A stretch of 64,000 bases of DNA from Chryseobacterium sp. PMSZPI (GCF_002835665.1 NZ_PIZV01000037.1:1-64000); one strand, 5' to 3'; shown: positions 37,301-44,651, counted from the stretch's first letter. A program made the numbers and translations. Notes: generated by a model not told the origin, from the letters alone.

Positions 37301-37832
37301 TGCCTCATATGGAAGAACAATGAATGATTACGAACTAGAAGATGCTGGAATAAGGTTATTCTCTCCATATTCAGCTCAACAGATGGCGGATAGTTTCAAT
37401 CAAGTAGGAATAGGAGATATAAAAGATACTGCTCAATATCTTCAAGCATTTGGTGAACAATCATATATTATGGCTCCTTGGATGATGTATATGGGCTCAT
37501 TAGGTCATGGACAATTTGATTTTGCAGGAGATATGGGAACAGTTGTGCAAGAAGGAGGTAATTATCCCCCATCGCAAGGTGGTGGTGCAACTCCTCCGGA
37601 TGGAACGGGTGGCTTCATAAGATTTGAAGGAACAAATACATTATATAATGTATATGATGCGGGTAACTTCATGACAGGAAAGGCTTTCCAAATGATTGGA
37701 GCCCCTTTAGATATTTTGAAAAATGGAGCAAATACAAGTAGTGTTTTAACAGGGAAAGGGAAAGATTCACAAGCGGATCAGCGTGCAATTACTAATGGAT
37801 ATAATTATAATAAAGTTGGATGGAAAAAATAA
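34308..37832 (+). CDS. DUF6443 / RHS repeat-associated core protein with variable C-terminus
   Basis: This 1174-residue protein has a signal (ending TLQAQ). The DUF6443 block is near 25-110 (YDGLGRP-type QYFDGLGRPKQVVG), followed by YD/RHS repeats (YDGRGRLVEKKVPG, YDKADRLIMTQD, YDGLNRL, YDANGNI). The RHS-associated core lies near 840-946 (YKYNGKELQE, YDYGARFYMPDIGRWGVVDPLAE, YNYAFNNPIRFIDPDGR). After DPDGR the last 228 residues are unrelated to the repeats, the usual place for a polymorphic toxin. The tail contains YNVYDAGNFMTGKAFQ and ends DSQADQRAITNGYNYN..., which may resemble the bacterial toxin 44 group from memory; this is not certain. The next gene overlaps by 13 nt and is a candidate immunity gene. 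Confidence 0.88.
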   Translation: MKKIIIPISALLVTSTLQAQLTPLPNTENYVQTKTYLDYNGTTPAKSSETVQYFDGLGRPKQVVGVKASPSGKDVVTHIEYDQFGRQTKDYLPIPQSGTQNGAIYTSPLGNASSVYGGEKIYSEKVLENSPLDRIQQQIQVGNDWTNKSVKLDYEANIWEDYVRKYETTTTWVEGRTQTSVQLLQYFGASQLYKNTVTDEDGNKTIEFKNGKGQLLLSRKVLNASENADTYYVYNEYDQLAFVIPPLASAQVVVQDTVEKLYYEYRYDGRGRLVEKKVPGKGWEYMVYDKADRLIMTQDANMRPSGRWLFNKYDKFSRIVFTGVANIGAHFAREQVQNSLYYYVDNGSPATEERTVAGFSFGGIAVNYTNSVYPGQHLEKIYTINYYDTYPQYSFNPAFPTSIQGEPTLTETPTSDGRSTKGLPVMSLVKNIEDDNWTKNYTYYDQKGRAIGTHSINHLGGYTKTESKLDFAGIAGQVITRHKRLDTDTERVITENFEYDSQNRLKKHWHQVDSNPQELLAENTYNELSQLSNKKVGNNLQSIDYAYNIRGWMTKINDPVNLNGKLFGYEMKYINPVYINLTSGRFNGNIAEVDWKNSSEDVLKRYSYAYDGLNRLKDAIYTEPNSTNPYNNNFNESLTYDANGNIKTLKRNAYPVSGTTATQVDDLEYKYTGNRLDQIIDHSTNTAGYEGGNNPIDYDVNGNMISMKDKRIENITYNYLNLPNIIAMKNVNPIGYVSTSEIDYLYRADGIKLRKTYTQAPHMGLPTTRMTDYLDGFQYKYIDDGSMCFTCRTESAYEEQAYRKIIDPGIPLTPAWKLDFVSTSEGFYSFAENRYIYQYKDHLGNIRISYTKNTAGVLQIIDKNNYYPFGLNHIGGSLNSNFGSYYSYKYNGKELQETGMYDYGARFYMPDIGRWGVVDPLAEKSRRWSPYNYAFNNPIRFIDPDGRQNEDIIKVNAQGYVTQIEVQDPSIPHTVVDENGNQLNVNDSKFDQEQLDAIASYGRTMNDYELEDAGIRLFSPYSAQQMADSFNQVGIGDIKDTAQYLQAFGEQSYIMAPWMMYMGSLGHGQFDFAGDMGTVVQEGGNYPPSQGGGATPPDGTGGFIRFEGTNTLYNVYDAGNFMTGKAFQMIGAPLDILKNGANTSSVLTGKGKDSQADQRAITNGYNYNKVGWKK

Positions 37833-38119
37833 GAATACTTAAAATAGCTTATATTCCACTGGGAATATTTATTATTAACTTTTTCATTTATCTTTTAATA
37901 GATGTTTTTGGAGAGATTTATACATATAGTGGAACAGCTAAAAAAATATATTTATTTTTTTGCTTTCCGACGAATTTAATAGGTTTAATTATATCAGCTT
38001 ATCTTTTTATAAAGGTTCTTATCTTTAAAAAAAGTTTTTGGAATATTATTTTGTGTACACCTCTAATAATATTTGTACTCTATTTTTATTTTTTTCCATT
38101 AATTCAAAATACTAAATAG
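37820..38119 (+). CDS. Small multi-pass membrane protein, candidate immunity protein
   Basis: This 99-residue protein has about three hydrophobic helices (about 8-30, 43-68, 73-93) and little soluble sequence. Its ATG lies inside the last codons of the RHS gene, with a 13-nt overlap. That position, right after a variable RHS C-terminus and before a terminator, is where immunity genes sit in RHS systems. The family is not recognised and the sequence is very AT-rich. Immunity is inferred from position only. Confidence 0.6.
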   Translation: MEKIRILKIAYIPLGIFIINFFIYLLIDVFGEIYTYSGTAKKIYLFFCFPTNLIGLIISAYLFIKVLIFKKSFWNIILCTPLIIFVLYFYFFPLIQNTK

Positions 38120-38124
38120 TATCA

Positions 38125-38162
38125 ATACAACAAAGCCACTCGTTTGAGTGGCTTTGTTGTAT
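38125..38162. terminator. Perfect 17-bp stem bidirectional terminator (copy 1)
   Basis: The arms at 38125-38141 and 38146-38162 (core CAAAGCCACTC / GAGTGGCTTTG) are exact inverted copies around a GTTT loop. The stem lies between the small membrane protein and the regulator remnant. A near copy is at 39159-39194. Confidence 0.9.
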
Positions 38163-38377
38163 TATAAAATGCTTTGCAGCTTAGTTTGTTTAAGGAATGC
38201 ATCAAGGAGAGCAAAGACATGCAGTCTATCGTTCTCTTTTAGTTTTTGTATATCTAAAATTTTAGCGACAATATTTTTATCCAGTAGAATATCCGTAGAA
38301 CCTACGAGATAATCCAGAGATACTTCCAGGGCTTCTGCCAGCTGTGTGGCCATCTCAATAGATGGTTTTACTTCACC
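38162..38377 (-). pseudogene. XRE-type regulator gene cut at its 5' end by a repeat element
   Basis: The frame reads GEVKPSIEMATQLAEALEVSLDYLVGS and continues to LDAFLKQTKLQSIL, the second half of a helix-turn-helix (XRE) domain plus a C-terminal helix. Homology-like sequence stops at 38377: the next codon is TGA and the repeat element begins at 38379. The first HTH helices are therefore missing, and the ATG at 38353 is internal to the domain. It is a 5'-truncated gene, and no intact copy is present in the window. Confidence 0.8.
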
Positions 38378-38378
38378 T

Positions 38379-38840
38379 CAGCTGGCGCGAGCTTCTAGCT
38401 CGTGCTCAGAATAAAGCAAAACCTTCGCAATAGTGGAGATTTTATTTTTACAATTTGGAAATAAGTGTAAATTTAAAAAATATTGTTAAATAGCACGAAC
38501 TAGAAGCTCGTGCTCAGAATAAAGCAAAACCTTCGCAATAGTGGAGATTTTATTTTTACAATTTGGAAATAAGTGTAAATTTAAAAAATATTGTTAAATA
38601 GCACGAACTAGAAGCTCGTGCTCAGAATAAAGCAAAACCTTCGCAATAGTGGAGATTTTATTTTTACAATTTGGAAATAAGTGTAAATTTAAAAAATATT
38701 GTTAAATAGCACGAACTAGAAGCTCGTGCTCAGAATAAAGCAAAATCTCCGCTATTGTGGAGGTTTTATTTTTATAATTTGGAAATAAATGTAAATTTAA
38801 AAAATATTGTTAGTAGCACGAGCTAGAAGCTCGCCAGCCG
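38379..38840. repeat. Four-unit 108-bp tandem repeat bounded by inverted ends
   Basis: Units start at 38401, 38509, 38617 and 38725. The first three are near identical and the fourth is diverged and one base shorter. Each junction carries an imperfect palindrome (AGCACGA...TCGTGCT). The outer ends (38379-38406 and 38815-38840) are inverted copies with a small gap (CTGGCG...GAGCTTCTAGC). There are no spacers, so it is not a CRISPR array. It looks like a REP/MITE-type element that expanded in place. Confidence 0.9.
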
Positions 38841-38863
38841 GGGGGCACAAAAATTAAAATAAT

Positions 38864-39139
38864 ATGTGGGTTTTTATAATTAAAAGAGTTTTTACATTAA
38901 GCTATAAAAAGAAATTAGTTGTAGCTGGAGTAATAAAAAATATTGATAAAAAGAATATCAATAAATCTAATAGTTTATTAATTAGTGAGGATACAAAACT
39001 ACCTATACAAGAGCTTAATGAAGTACTTATAGAAGATGTGGTTTACCAAGCATTTACTTTTGATTTAGATACTTTAGATACCATTTTATTACAAGATATT
39101 ATGAAAATTAAAGAAGGATACGAACTTGAAATAATTTAA
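38864..39139 (+). CDS. Small unknown ORF, possible orphan immunity gene or remnant
   Basis: This 91-residue frame begins about 24 nt after the repeat element. The first 14 residues (MWVFIIKRVFTLSY) look unlike the rest. From KKKLVVAGVIKNIDKKN the composition is that of a small soluble alpha/beta protein with an acidic C-terminus. It is followed by the second terminator and a second regulator remnant, the same order as 37820-38377. It may be the 3' part of a gene whose start was lost to the repeat, or a displaced immunity gene. The family is not recognised. Confidence 0.45.
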   Translation: MWVFIIKRVFTLSYKKKLVVAGVIKNIDKKNINKSNSLLISEDTKLPIQELNEVLIEDVVYQAFTFDLDTLDTILLQDIMKIKEGYELEII

Positions 39140-39158
39140 ATCTACTTTGTACTCAATT

Positions 39159-39194
39159 AATACCAAAGCCACTCGTTCAAGTGGCTTTGGTATT
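39159..39194. terminator. Bidirectional terminator (copy 2)
   Basis: A 15-bp perfect stem AATACCAAAGCCACT / AGTGGCTTTGGTATT. Its core matches the terminator at 38125-38162, and it has the same position relative to a regulator remnant. Confidence 0.85.
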
Positions 39195-39302
39195 TATAAA
39201 ATACTTTGCAGTTTAGTTTGTTTGAGAAAATAAAGAGTGCGAAGAAGTGTTGTCTATCGTTCTCCTTTATTTTTTTGTACCTCTAATATTTTATCCATTG
39301 GC
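39194..39302 (-). pseudogene. Decayed second copy of the XRE regulator 3' end
   Basis: On the minus strand the end reads FLKQTKLQSIL and stop, identical to the last 11 residues of the 38162 remnant. Upstream a second frame reads KILEVQKNKGER, matching AKILDIQKLKENDR, but the two are joined by a frameshift and an in-frame stop. No longer match is visible beyond about 39302. This is a frameshifted fragment. The rest of the gap to 39464 is AT-rich, with no gene seen. Confidence 0.75.
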
Positions 39303-39464
39303 AGCTGCAACAGTTTTTCTTTACATGTTCCTGAAATATACCTTATGATTAGATGAGTTTTGTGAATATAATAAAAAAATAAATTAAATTTTAGATTGTT
39401 ATTTTTGATGATTGATTGTTAAATATGTATTTTTGTTTTGTTCTAAATAAAAATATAGTATAAA

Positions 39465-41369
39465 ATGAAGAAAATAACTACTGTTTTAGGTGTTTTGTTG
39501 TTTGTTAATGCTTTTTCTCAAATTCAAGATCATTATTGTGGTTTTGATGATCATATGCAAAGAATAGATGAAAAATATCCCGAATTAAAGAAAAGACGAG
39601 AGGCAATAGATGAAAAATTAAGTAAGATTGATAGATCATCGTATCTTAATAAAGTTGGAGGCAATACTTCCTGGAATGGATTATATACTGGACAAACATT
39701 TGAAATTCCTGTTGTAGTTCACGTAATTGAATCCAATGCTACAGCTAATACTAATCTAAGCTTAACGGATCAGGAAATTATTAATTGGATTGATAGAGCT
39801 AATAAAATGTATGCAACGACCTTTGGAAATGGGTTTTATCCGGAAGGAACAGGACCTAACGGGGGTAATGTAATTCCTTTCAAACTGGTATTGGCAAAAA
39901 GAAATCCGGAATGTGCTCCTACAACAGGGATCGTAAGGTATAATGGAAGTTCACTTCCTTTGTATGATACGAGAGGGGTAGATTCTAACGGTGCCGGTAA
40001 CGGTGCGAGTGATAGTCAGGTAAAAACTTTGGCTCCTCACTGGCCGGAGACTTCATATTTTAATATTTATGTGGTTATTGGTTTTGATGGTCAACAGCAA
40101 TTATCATATGGATTAATGGGATATGCTGCATTTCCTGAGACTTATGACTATTCGTATGAAAGCTTTATGAAGGTAGCAACTATTAAAAATACAAATGATA
40201 CAACACTTACGCATGAGCTGGGACACGCTTTTGGATTGTACCATACTTTCCAAGGAGTGAGTTATACAAACCAGACTTCATGCCCGACAAACACTGACTG
40301 TACAGTAAATGGAGATAGAGTTTGTGATACTTCTCCATCCAGAAGTATGTATGGAGTTGCTGTACCAACAAATAACAGTATTGACCCTTGTACAGGTGTA
40401 AATTATGATGGAACACAGTATAATGTAATGAATTATACCAATTCTAACCGTAAATTTACTGCAGGGCAGAGAGATCGGGCTATTATGAAGATGATGGAAT
40501 CCAGAAAGAATTTACTGAATTCAACAGCCGCGATAGATCCTGCTGTTGTAGTACCGTCTCCAGTTTCTGTAGTAGCAGCACAGTGTACGCCTCAGGGTAC
40601 TGCGCATCCTACAAACAATAACTTTGCCATTGGCCCATTCAAAGTTGAATTAGGTGCCATAAATAGTACAACAAATGGCTATGATTCCGATGAAGCATCT
40701 CCGGTGTATTATGGAGACTATGCTACAGCGACTTGTATAAGACCAGCTTATTATACGGATATTGATCTAAATTCAAGCTCTGAATTGAAAGTGAGTTATT
40801 TGAATGGATTCAGTCAGAACGAGAAGTTTACTACAAAGGTATGGATAGATTATAATAACAATGGTTCTTTTGAGGTGTCTGAACTGGTTGTTAATAATAC
40901 TTCACCCAATCCTATTGCATCAGGAAATATAGTAACCCTTACCAATAATATCACTCCTCTTGCCAATGCGGTTACAGGGACTTATTTAAGAATGAGAGTT
41001 GCAGTTGATGCAGCAACATATGGTGGTGCAATACTTCCGGATGTCTCAGCCTGTTCTCAGCTGCAATATGGTCAAATAGAAGATTATGCGGTAAGAATTG
41101 TCAACAATTCATTAGGAACTGTAGAAATAAAAGGTACTTCAGAATCAAAAGTGGTATACTTAAAGTCTGAAAATAAATTGCAGTTGGCAGGGAATAAAAA
41201 TGATGTGTTTGGAGATTATCAAATCTATGATTTGAGCGGTAAGCTTATTCAGAAAGGAAATACGAGGTCGGCTGAGATTCAAATCAACCAAGAGCTTCCA
41301 AAAGGAGTATTTATCATCAACTACGCAGATAAAAATAAAAAAGAATCTAAGAAATTCTTAAATAACTAA
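39465..41369 (+). CDS. M43-type secreted metalloprotease with GEVED and T9SS domains (copy 2)
   Basis: This 634-residue protein is a paralogue of 25986-27869 along its whole length. It has a signal peptide (ending NAFSQ), EIPVVVHVIES, zinc motif HELGHAFGLYH at 250-260, Met-turn YNVMNYT, a GEVED-type domain (VWIDYNNNGSFEVSELV, QLQYGQIEDYAVRI) and a C-terminal T9SS-type tail. The tail is more diverged here: the YPNP-like turn is not obvious, but DLSGKLIQKG and GVFIINYADK are kept. It is predicted to be exported through T9SS and active outside the cell. It converges on ruvC across a hairpin terminator. Confidence 0.92.
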   Translation: MKKITTVLGVLLFVNAFSQIQDHYCGFDDHMQRIDEKYPELKKRREAIDEKLSKIDRSSYLNKVGGNTSWNGLYTGQTFEIPVVVHVIESNATANTNLSLTDQEIINWIDRANKMYATTFGNGFYPEGTGPNGGNVIPFKLVLAKRNPECAPTTGIVRYNGSSLPLYDTRGVDSNGAGNGASDSQVKTLAPHWPETSYFNIYVVIGFDGQQQLSYGLMGYAAFPETYDYSYESFMKVATIKNTNDTTLTHELGHAFGLYHTFQGVSYTNQTSCPTNTDCTVNGDRVCDTSPSRSMYGVAVPTNNSIDPCTGVNYDGTQYNVMNYTNSNRKFTAGQRDRAIMKMMESRKNLLNSTAAIDPAVVVPSPVSVVAAQCTPQGTAHPTNNNFAIGPFKVELGAINSTTNGYDSDEASPVYYGDYATATCIRPAYYTDIDLNSSSELKVSYLNGFSQNEKFTTKVWIDYNNNGSFEVSELVVNNTSPNPIASGNIVTLTNNITPLANAVTGTYLRMRVAVDAATYGGAILPDVSACSQLQYGQIEDYAVRIVNNSLGTVEIKGTSESKVVYLKSENKLQLAGNKNDVFGDYQIYDLSGKLIQKGNTRSAEIQINQELPKGVFIINYADKNKKESKKFLNN

Positions 41370-41372
41370 AAT

Positions 41373-41400
41373 GAAAGCCCTTGAAAAAAGGGCTTTTTTA
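41373..41400. terminator. Bidirectional terminator between protease and ruvC
   Basis: AAAGCCCTT / AAGGGCTTT stem with A-rich loop and T tail. Confidence 0.85.
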
Positions 41401-41952
41401 TTTCAATCGATCCGGATTTTGTTTCAAAAAACTTTCCCAGCCCGAGTAGGATTTTGTATCTGCTATCGTTCCGGAATTAAAGTGATGACATACCGCTACT
41501 GCCAAACCATCGGAAGCATCCAGATATTTGGTAGGGAATTCTTTGAGCTTAAGAAGATTTTGGAGCATTCCGGCTACCTGTTCTTTACTGGCATTTCCGT
41601 TTCCGGTAATCGCCATTTTAATCTTTTTAGGAGAATATTCGGTAATCGGAATATTTCTATAGAGGCTGGCTGCCATCGCAACACCTTGTGCACGGCCCAG
41701 TTTAAGCATACTTTGAACATTTTTTCCATAGAACGGAGCTTCGAGAGCCACTTCATCAGGATGGAATTCGTCGATAAGCGATAAAGTCCTTTCAAAAATA
41801 TATTTGAGTTTCGTTTCGTGATTAGGATATTTCTTTAAGATCAACTCATGGATAGAAACCATCTCCATTTTACCTTTTTTAACGGAGATAATACCAAATC
41901 CCATTACAGTCGTTCCGGGGTCAATACCTAAAATTATTTTCTCTGAAATCAT
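41398..41952 (-). CDS. ruvC: Crossover junction endodeoxyribonuclease RuvC
   Basis: This 184-residue Holliday junction resolvase has the four acidic catalytic residues in order: Asp11 (GIDPGTT), Glu71 (LEAPFYGKN), Asp145 and Asp148 (DASDG). KLGRAQGVAM and NGNASKEQV are family motifs. It cuts four-way junctions with RuvAB during recombination repair. A TATCTTTG -7 element lies on the minus strand at 41965-41958, only six bases before the ATG, so the mRNA may be nearly leaderless. No ruvA or ruvB is nearby. Confidence 0.96.
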   Translation of the reverse strand: MISEKIILGIDPGTTVMGFGIISVKKGKMEMVSIHELILKKYPNHETKLKYIFERTLSLIDEFHPDEVALEAPFYGKNVQSMLKLGRAQGVAMAASLYRNIPITEYSPKKIKMAITGNGNASKEQVAGMLQNLLKLKEFPTKYLDASDGLAVAVCHHFNSGTIADTKSYSGWESFLKQNPDRLK

Positions 41953-42048
41953 TGAGACAAAGATAGGACTTTCTGGAATCTTTTTTATAACGAAAAAAAA
42001 TCAAAGACTGGTGATTTGTATTTAAATCTTTTTTAACTTTAAGAAAAA

Positions 42049-42546
42049 ATGGTCATGAAAAATTTACTTAACTTATTAATTGTTCCTGTCTTTTTGTTTT
42101 ATAGTTTTCAGAAAGACAGTGAATTAAAGCTATGTTGGAATTCGACAGTGGAAACGCCAACGAAAATGAGCGACCGGATTATGTATCTGTTTTTTAAAGC
42201 AGAAAAAGACGAGTCCGGAAATGAGAAAATTGTTCTTCAGGAGACTAAAATTTCAGAAGGACGATTGAAATTTACCCCTTCTTTTGACCGAAGTGAAATC
42301 CGGACCGGAGACTTTATGATTACACTTATAAAAGCAGATGGAAAAGAGGCTGCACAGCAGCTTGTGAAAAATCCATTACATCCTGAACTGGAAGTCTACG
42401 AAAAAGAAGGTATTTCCAGACATCAGGCTGCTCTTCAAAATGCTGAATTCAGTGTGAGATTTTCCTATTCTGAAGATATCCGTTCTGTGAAAATTGAAAA
42501 ATACACAGATTCGGGACTTCGGTTATTATTCACTCAAAAACTATAA
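42049..42546 (+). CDS. Hypothetical secreted protein
   Basis: This 165-residue protein may start at 42049 or at the ATG at 42055 (MKNLLNLL). It has an N-terminal signal-like helix and then a beta-rich domain with no family recognised. It ends two bases before the M64 peptidase gene and so is probably cotranscribed with it. A role as propeptide, inhibitor or partner of that peptidase is possible but is only suggested by position. Confidence 0.7.
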   Translation: MVMKNLLNLLIVPVFLFYSFQKDSELKLCWNSTVETPTKMSDRIMYLFFKAEKDESGNEKIVLQETKISEGRLKFTPSFDRSEIRTGDFMITLIKADGKEAAQQLVKNPLHPELEVYEKEGISRHQAALQNAEFSVRFSYSEDIRSVKIEKYTDSGLRLLFTQKL

Positions 42547-42548
42547 TC

Positions 42549-43898
42549 ATGAAAAAAATTTTATTATCCCTTTTAATGAGCAGTACTTGTTTTGCTCAGG
42601 TATTTGAAAAAGTTTCTCTTTTGCAGAACGGAGCTAATGATAAGCGTATTATCATTGCCGTTTTAGGAGACGGGTTTACTTCAACACAACAAACTTCATT
42701 TGTCTCTTCGGCACAGGCAACTATTAATTATCTTTTTACTAAAAGTCCTTATACTGAATATAAAAATTATTTCAATGCCTATGCAGTCAAAGTAGTTTCT
42801 GCAGAATCAGGAGTGAAACATCCGGGAACTGCTACAGATGTTACGGAGCCGGTCATCCCTGTTTCCAATCCCAACAACTATCTTGGATCCGGATTTGATA
42901 ATGGTGTGCATAGATGTATTTACAGCAGTACAACCAATAAAGTAGGACAAGTATTATCGGCTAATGTTCCTGATTACGATATTACCTATGTTTTAGGAAA
43001 TTCCACTGAATATGGAGGATGTGGAGGAGCCTATGCATTTGCATCGTTAAACGGATCTTCCAATGAGATTGTAGTTCATGAATTGGGACACTCTTTTGGT
43101 AAACTGGCTGATGAATATTGGTTTGCCGGTTCAGGAGAATCTCCTAATAAAACACAAACGTCCAATCCTTCAACAATAAAATGGAAAAATTGGGTAGGGT
43201 TGAACAATGTAGGGGTTTATCCATATACGGAAAGTCCGAGTTGGTTCAGGCCTCACCAGAGCTGCGAGATGAGGTATCTTAACCAACAATTTTGCTCTGT
43301 GTGTAAAGAAGCAATTATTGAAAAAATCCACTCATTGGTTTCTCCGGTAGATTCTTATACCCCTGCCAATAATACAACAGTGAGTGCGGCCGGAAATGTT
43401 ACTTTTACTGTTAATGAAATTCTTCCCATTCCCAACACGTTGGTAAATTCATGGAACCTAAATGGAACAACGCTGGCAGCAACCGGAAATACAGTAACGA
43501 TAGCCCCAGCTCAGCTAAACAATGGAAATAATACTTTAGTGTTTTCGGTAACGGATAATAATCCGCTTTTAAAAGTTAATAACCACAGCACTCTTCATTT
43601 TACCAATATTACATGGACTCTGAGTGCGTCAACACTTGTAAAAGCTGCAGAAAGAAGATATAGCATTTATCCGAATCCTATAGATGGAGAATTTTATATA
43701 AGAGGGAAACAGGATTTTGCAAAAAAGATTAACCTTGAAATATACGACGCTTCCGGTAAACGGATACCTGCACGATGGGAATTGAAAGATTCTTCAACAC
43801 TATTGGTGAACATTAAGAATGTTCCCTCGGGTTCATATTTGATAAATGTTGTTGAAGACGGACAACAGATTATCTCCCAAAAAATAATAAAAGAGTAA
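42549..43898 (+). CDS. M64 family metallopeptidase with T9SS tail
   Basis: This 449-residue secreted protein (signal ending STCFAQ) has IIIAVLGDGFTSTQQ, YGGCGGAYAF and the zinc site HELGHSFGKLADEY (His177, His181, Asp188). These are the M64 (IgA peptidase-like) pattern HExxHxxxxxxDE. About residue 270 onward is an Ig-like segment (SPVDSYTPANNTTV...). The last 75 residues (YSIYPNPIDGEFYIRG, KIIKE) are a T9SS type A sorting domain. It is likely released or anchored on the cell surface, where it may cleave proteins. A terminator follows at 43901-43935. Confidence 0.93.
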   Translation: MKKILLSLLMSSTCFAQVFEKVSLLQNGANDKRIIIAVLGDGFTSTQQTSFVSSAQATINYLFTKSPYTEYKNYFNAYAVKVVSAESGVKHPGTATDVTEPVIPVSNPNNYLGSGFDNGVHRCIYSSTTNKVGQVLSANVPDYDITYVLGNSTEYGGCGGAYAFASLNGSSNEIVVHELGHSFGKLADEYWFAGSGESPNKTQTSNPSTIKWKNWVGLNNVGVYPYTESPSWFRPHQSCEMRYLNQQFCSVCKEAIIEKIHSLVSPVDSYTPANNTTVSAAGNVTFTVNEILPIPNTLVNSWNLNGTTLAATGNTVTIAPAQLNNGNNTLVFSVTDNNPLLKVNNHSTLHFTNITWTLSASTLVKAAERRYSIYPNPIDGEFYIRGKQDFAKKINLEIYDASGKRIPARWELKDSSTLLVNIKNVPSGSYLINVVEDGQQIISQKIIKE

Positions 43899-43900
43899 AA

Positions 43901-43935
43901 AAGGACCTCGGCTTAAATAACCGGGGTCTTTTTTA
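43901..43935. terminator. Terminator between M64 and LigT-like genes
   Basis: AGGACCTCGG / CCGGGGTCTT stem with minor mismatches and a T6 tail, between convergent genes. Confidence 0.75.
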
Positions 43936-44454
43936 TCCTAGTATCTTTTCTGCAATGGGAATCCACTTTCCATCATGGCGTAAAAGAAGAATTTTATCAA
44001 CTATAAATTTAGTTTTGTATTCCAGTGTTTCGTATTTTTTCCATGCTTTCAAAAAATTCTCCCATGTCAAATCTCTGTATCCCACAGTCATATGAGGAGT
44101 GAAAGAATAACGGATAAAATTAAATTGTTGTTTTACCCTATTGTGAAGTTCTTTTAAATCTAAATTGTTTTCAGGATGAACAAAAATTACTGGATTTTTT
44201 GGATTGGCAAAGCTGCCAAAACCATTTAATTCAATTTCAAAAGGAGGCATTTGTATATCGATTTTTTGAAATGCCGTGAAGATATCGCTTTCCAATTCAA
44301 CCTCTCTGGAGAAAGGAGGAAAAAGAGTAATATGGGCATCATTTTTCAATGCTTTAGAATTACCATATCCGATTGCAAGGTCCTTTTTAAAAACTTTGAC
44401 CTCCTCTATAATTTCCTGTGGCGGATAGATGGCAATGAAATATAATTTCTTCAT
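43933..44454 (-). CDS. 2'-5' RNA ligase / cyclic phosphodiesterase family protein
   Basis: This protein is 173 residues long from the ATG at 44454 (MKKLYFIAIYPP). The frame runs to a TTG at 44469, which is less likely. Two HxT motifs, HITL near 41-44 and HMTV near 122-125, are the catalytic pair of the 2H phosphoesterase superfamily. Proteins of this family act on RNA 2',3'-cyclic phosphate ends or small cyclic nucleotides. The cellular substrate here is unknown. Confidence 0.88.
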   Translation of the reverse strand: MKKLYFIAIYPPQEIIEEVKVFKKDLAIGYGNSKALKNDAHITLFPPFSREVELESDIFTAFQKIDIQMPPFEIELNGFGSFANPKNPVIFVHPENNLDLKELHNRVKQQFNFIRYSFTPHMTVGYRDLTWENFLKAWKKYETLEYKTKFIVDKILLLRHDGKWIPIAEKILG

Positions 44455-44531
44455 AAGGGTGAAATTCAACCAAAGCTAAAGTAGTTAATTTTTACTTTAA
44501 GCTGAGTTCGGAATAAGAAAGCTAAAATTAA

Positions 44532-44636
44532 AGGCTGGAAGTTGTTTTTGGTAATAATAAGTACACTCACCATATAATTAAATTCACTTTAAAAAGAGAA
44601 AACAGCTATTGTTAATGGCTTTCATAACTTCCAGCT
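44532..44636. repeat. Inverted-repeat pair in intergenic gap
   Basis: GCTGGAAGTT near 44532 is exactly inverted as AACTTCCAGC near 44636. The pair spans most of the gap between the LigT-like and serine hydrolase genes. Similar GGC(T/C)GGAAGTT words occur near 1338-1348. Confidence 0.6.
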
Positions 44637-44651
44637 CCTGACTTCAAATCA

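Noticed and set aside
38379..38840. Possible CRISPR array
   Set aside because: The 108-bp units follow one another without unique spacers and no cas genes are seen.
41371..41784. 137-residue plus-strand frame opposite ruvC
   Set aside because: It is the shadow of ruvC on the other strand and overlaps its terminator.
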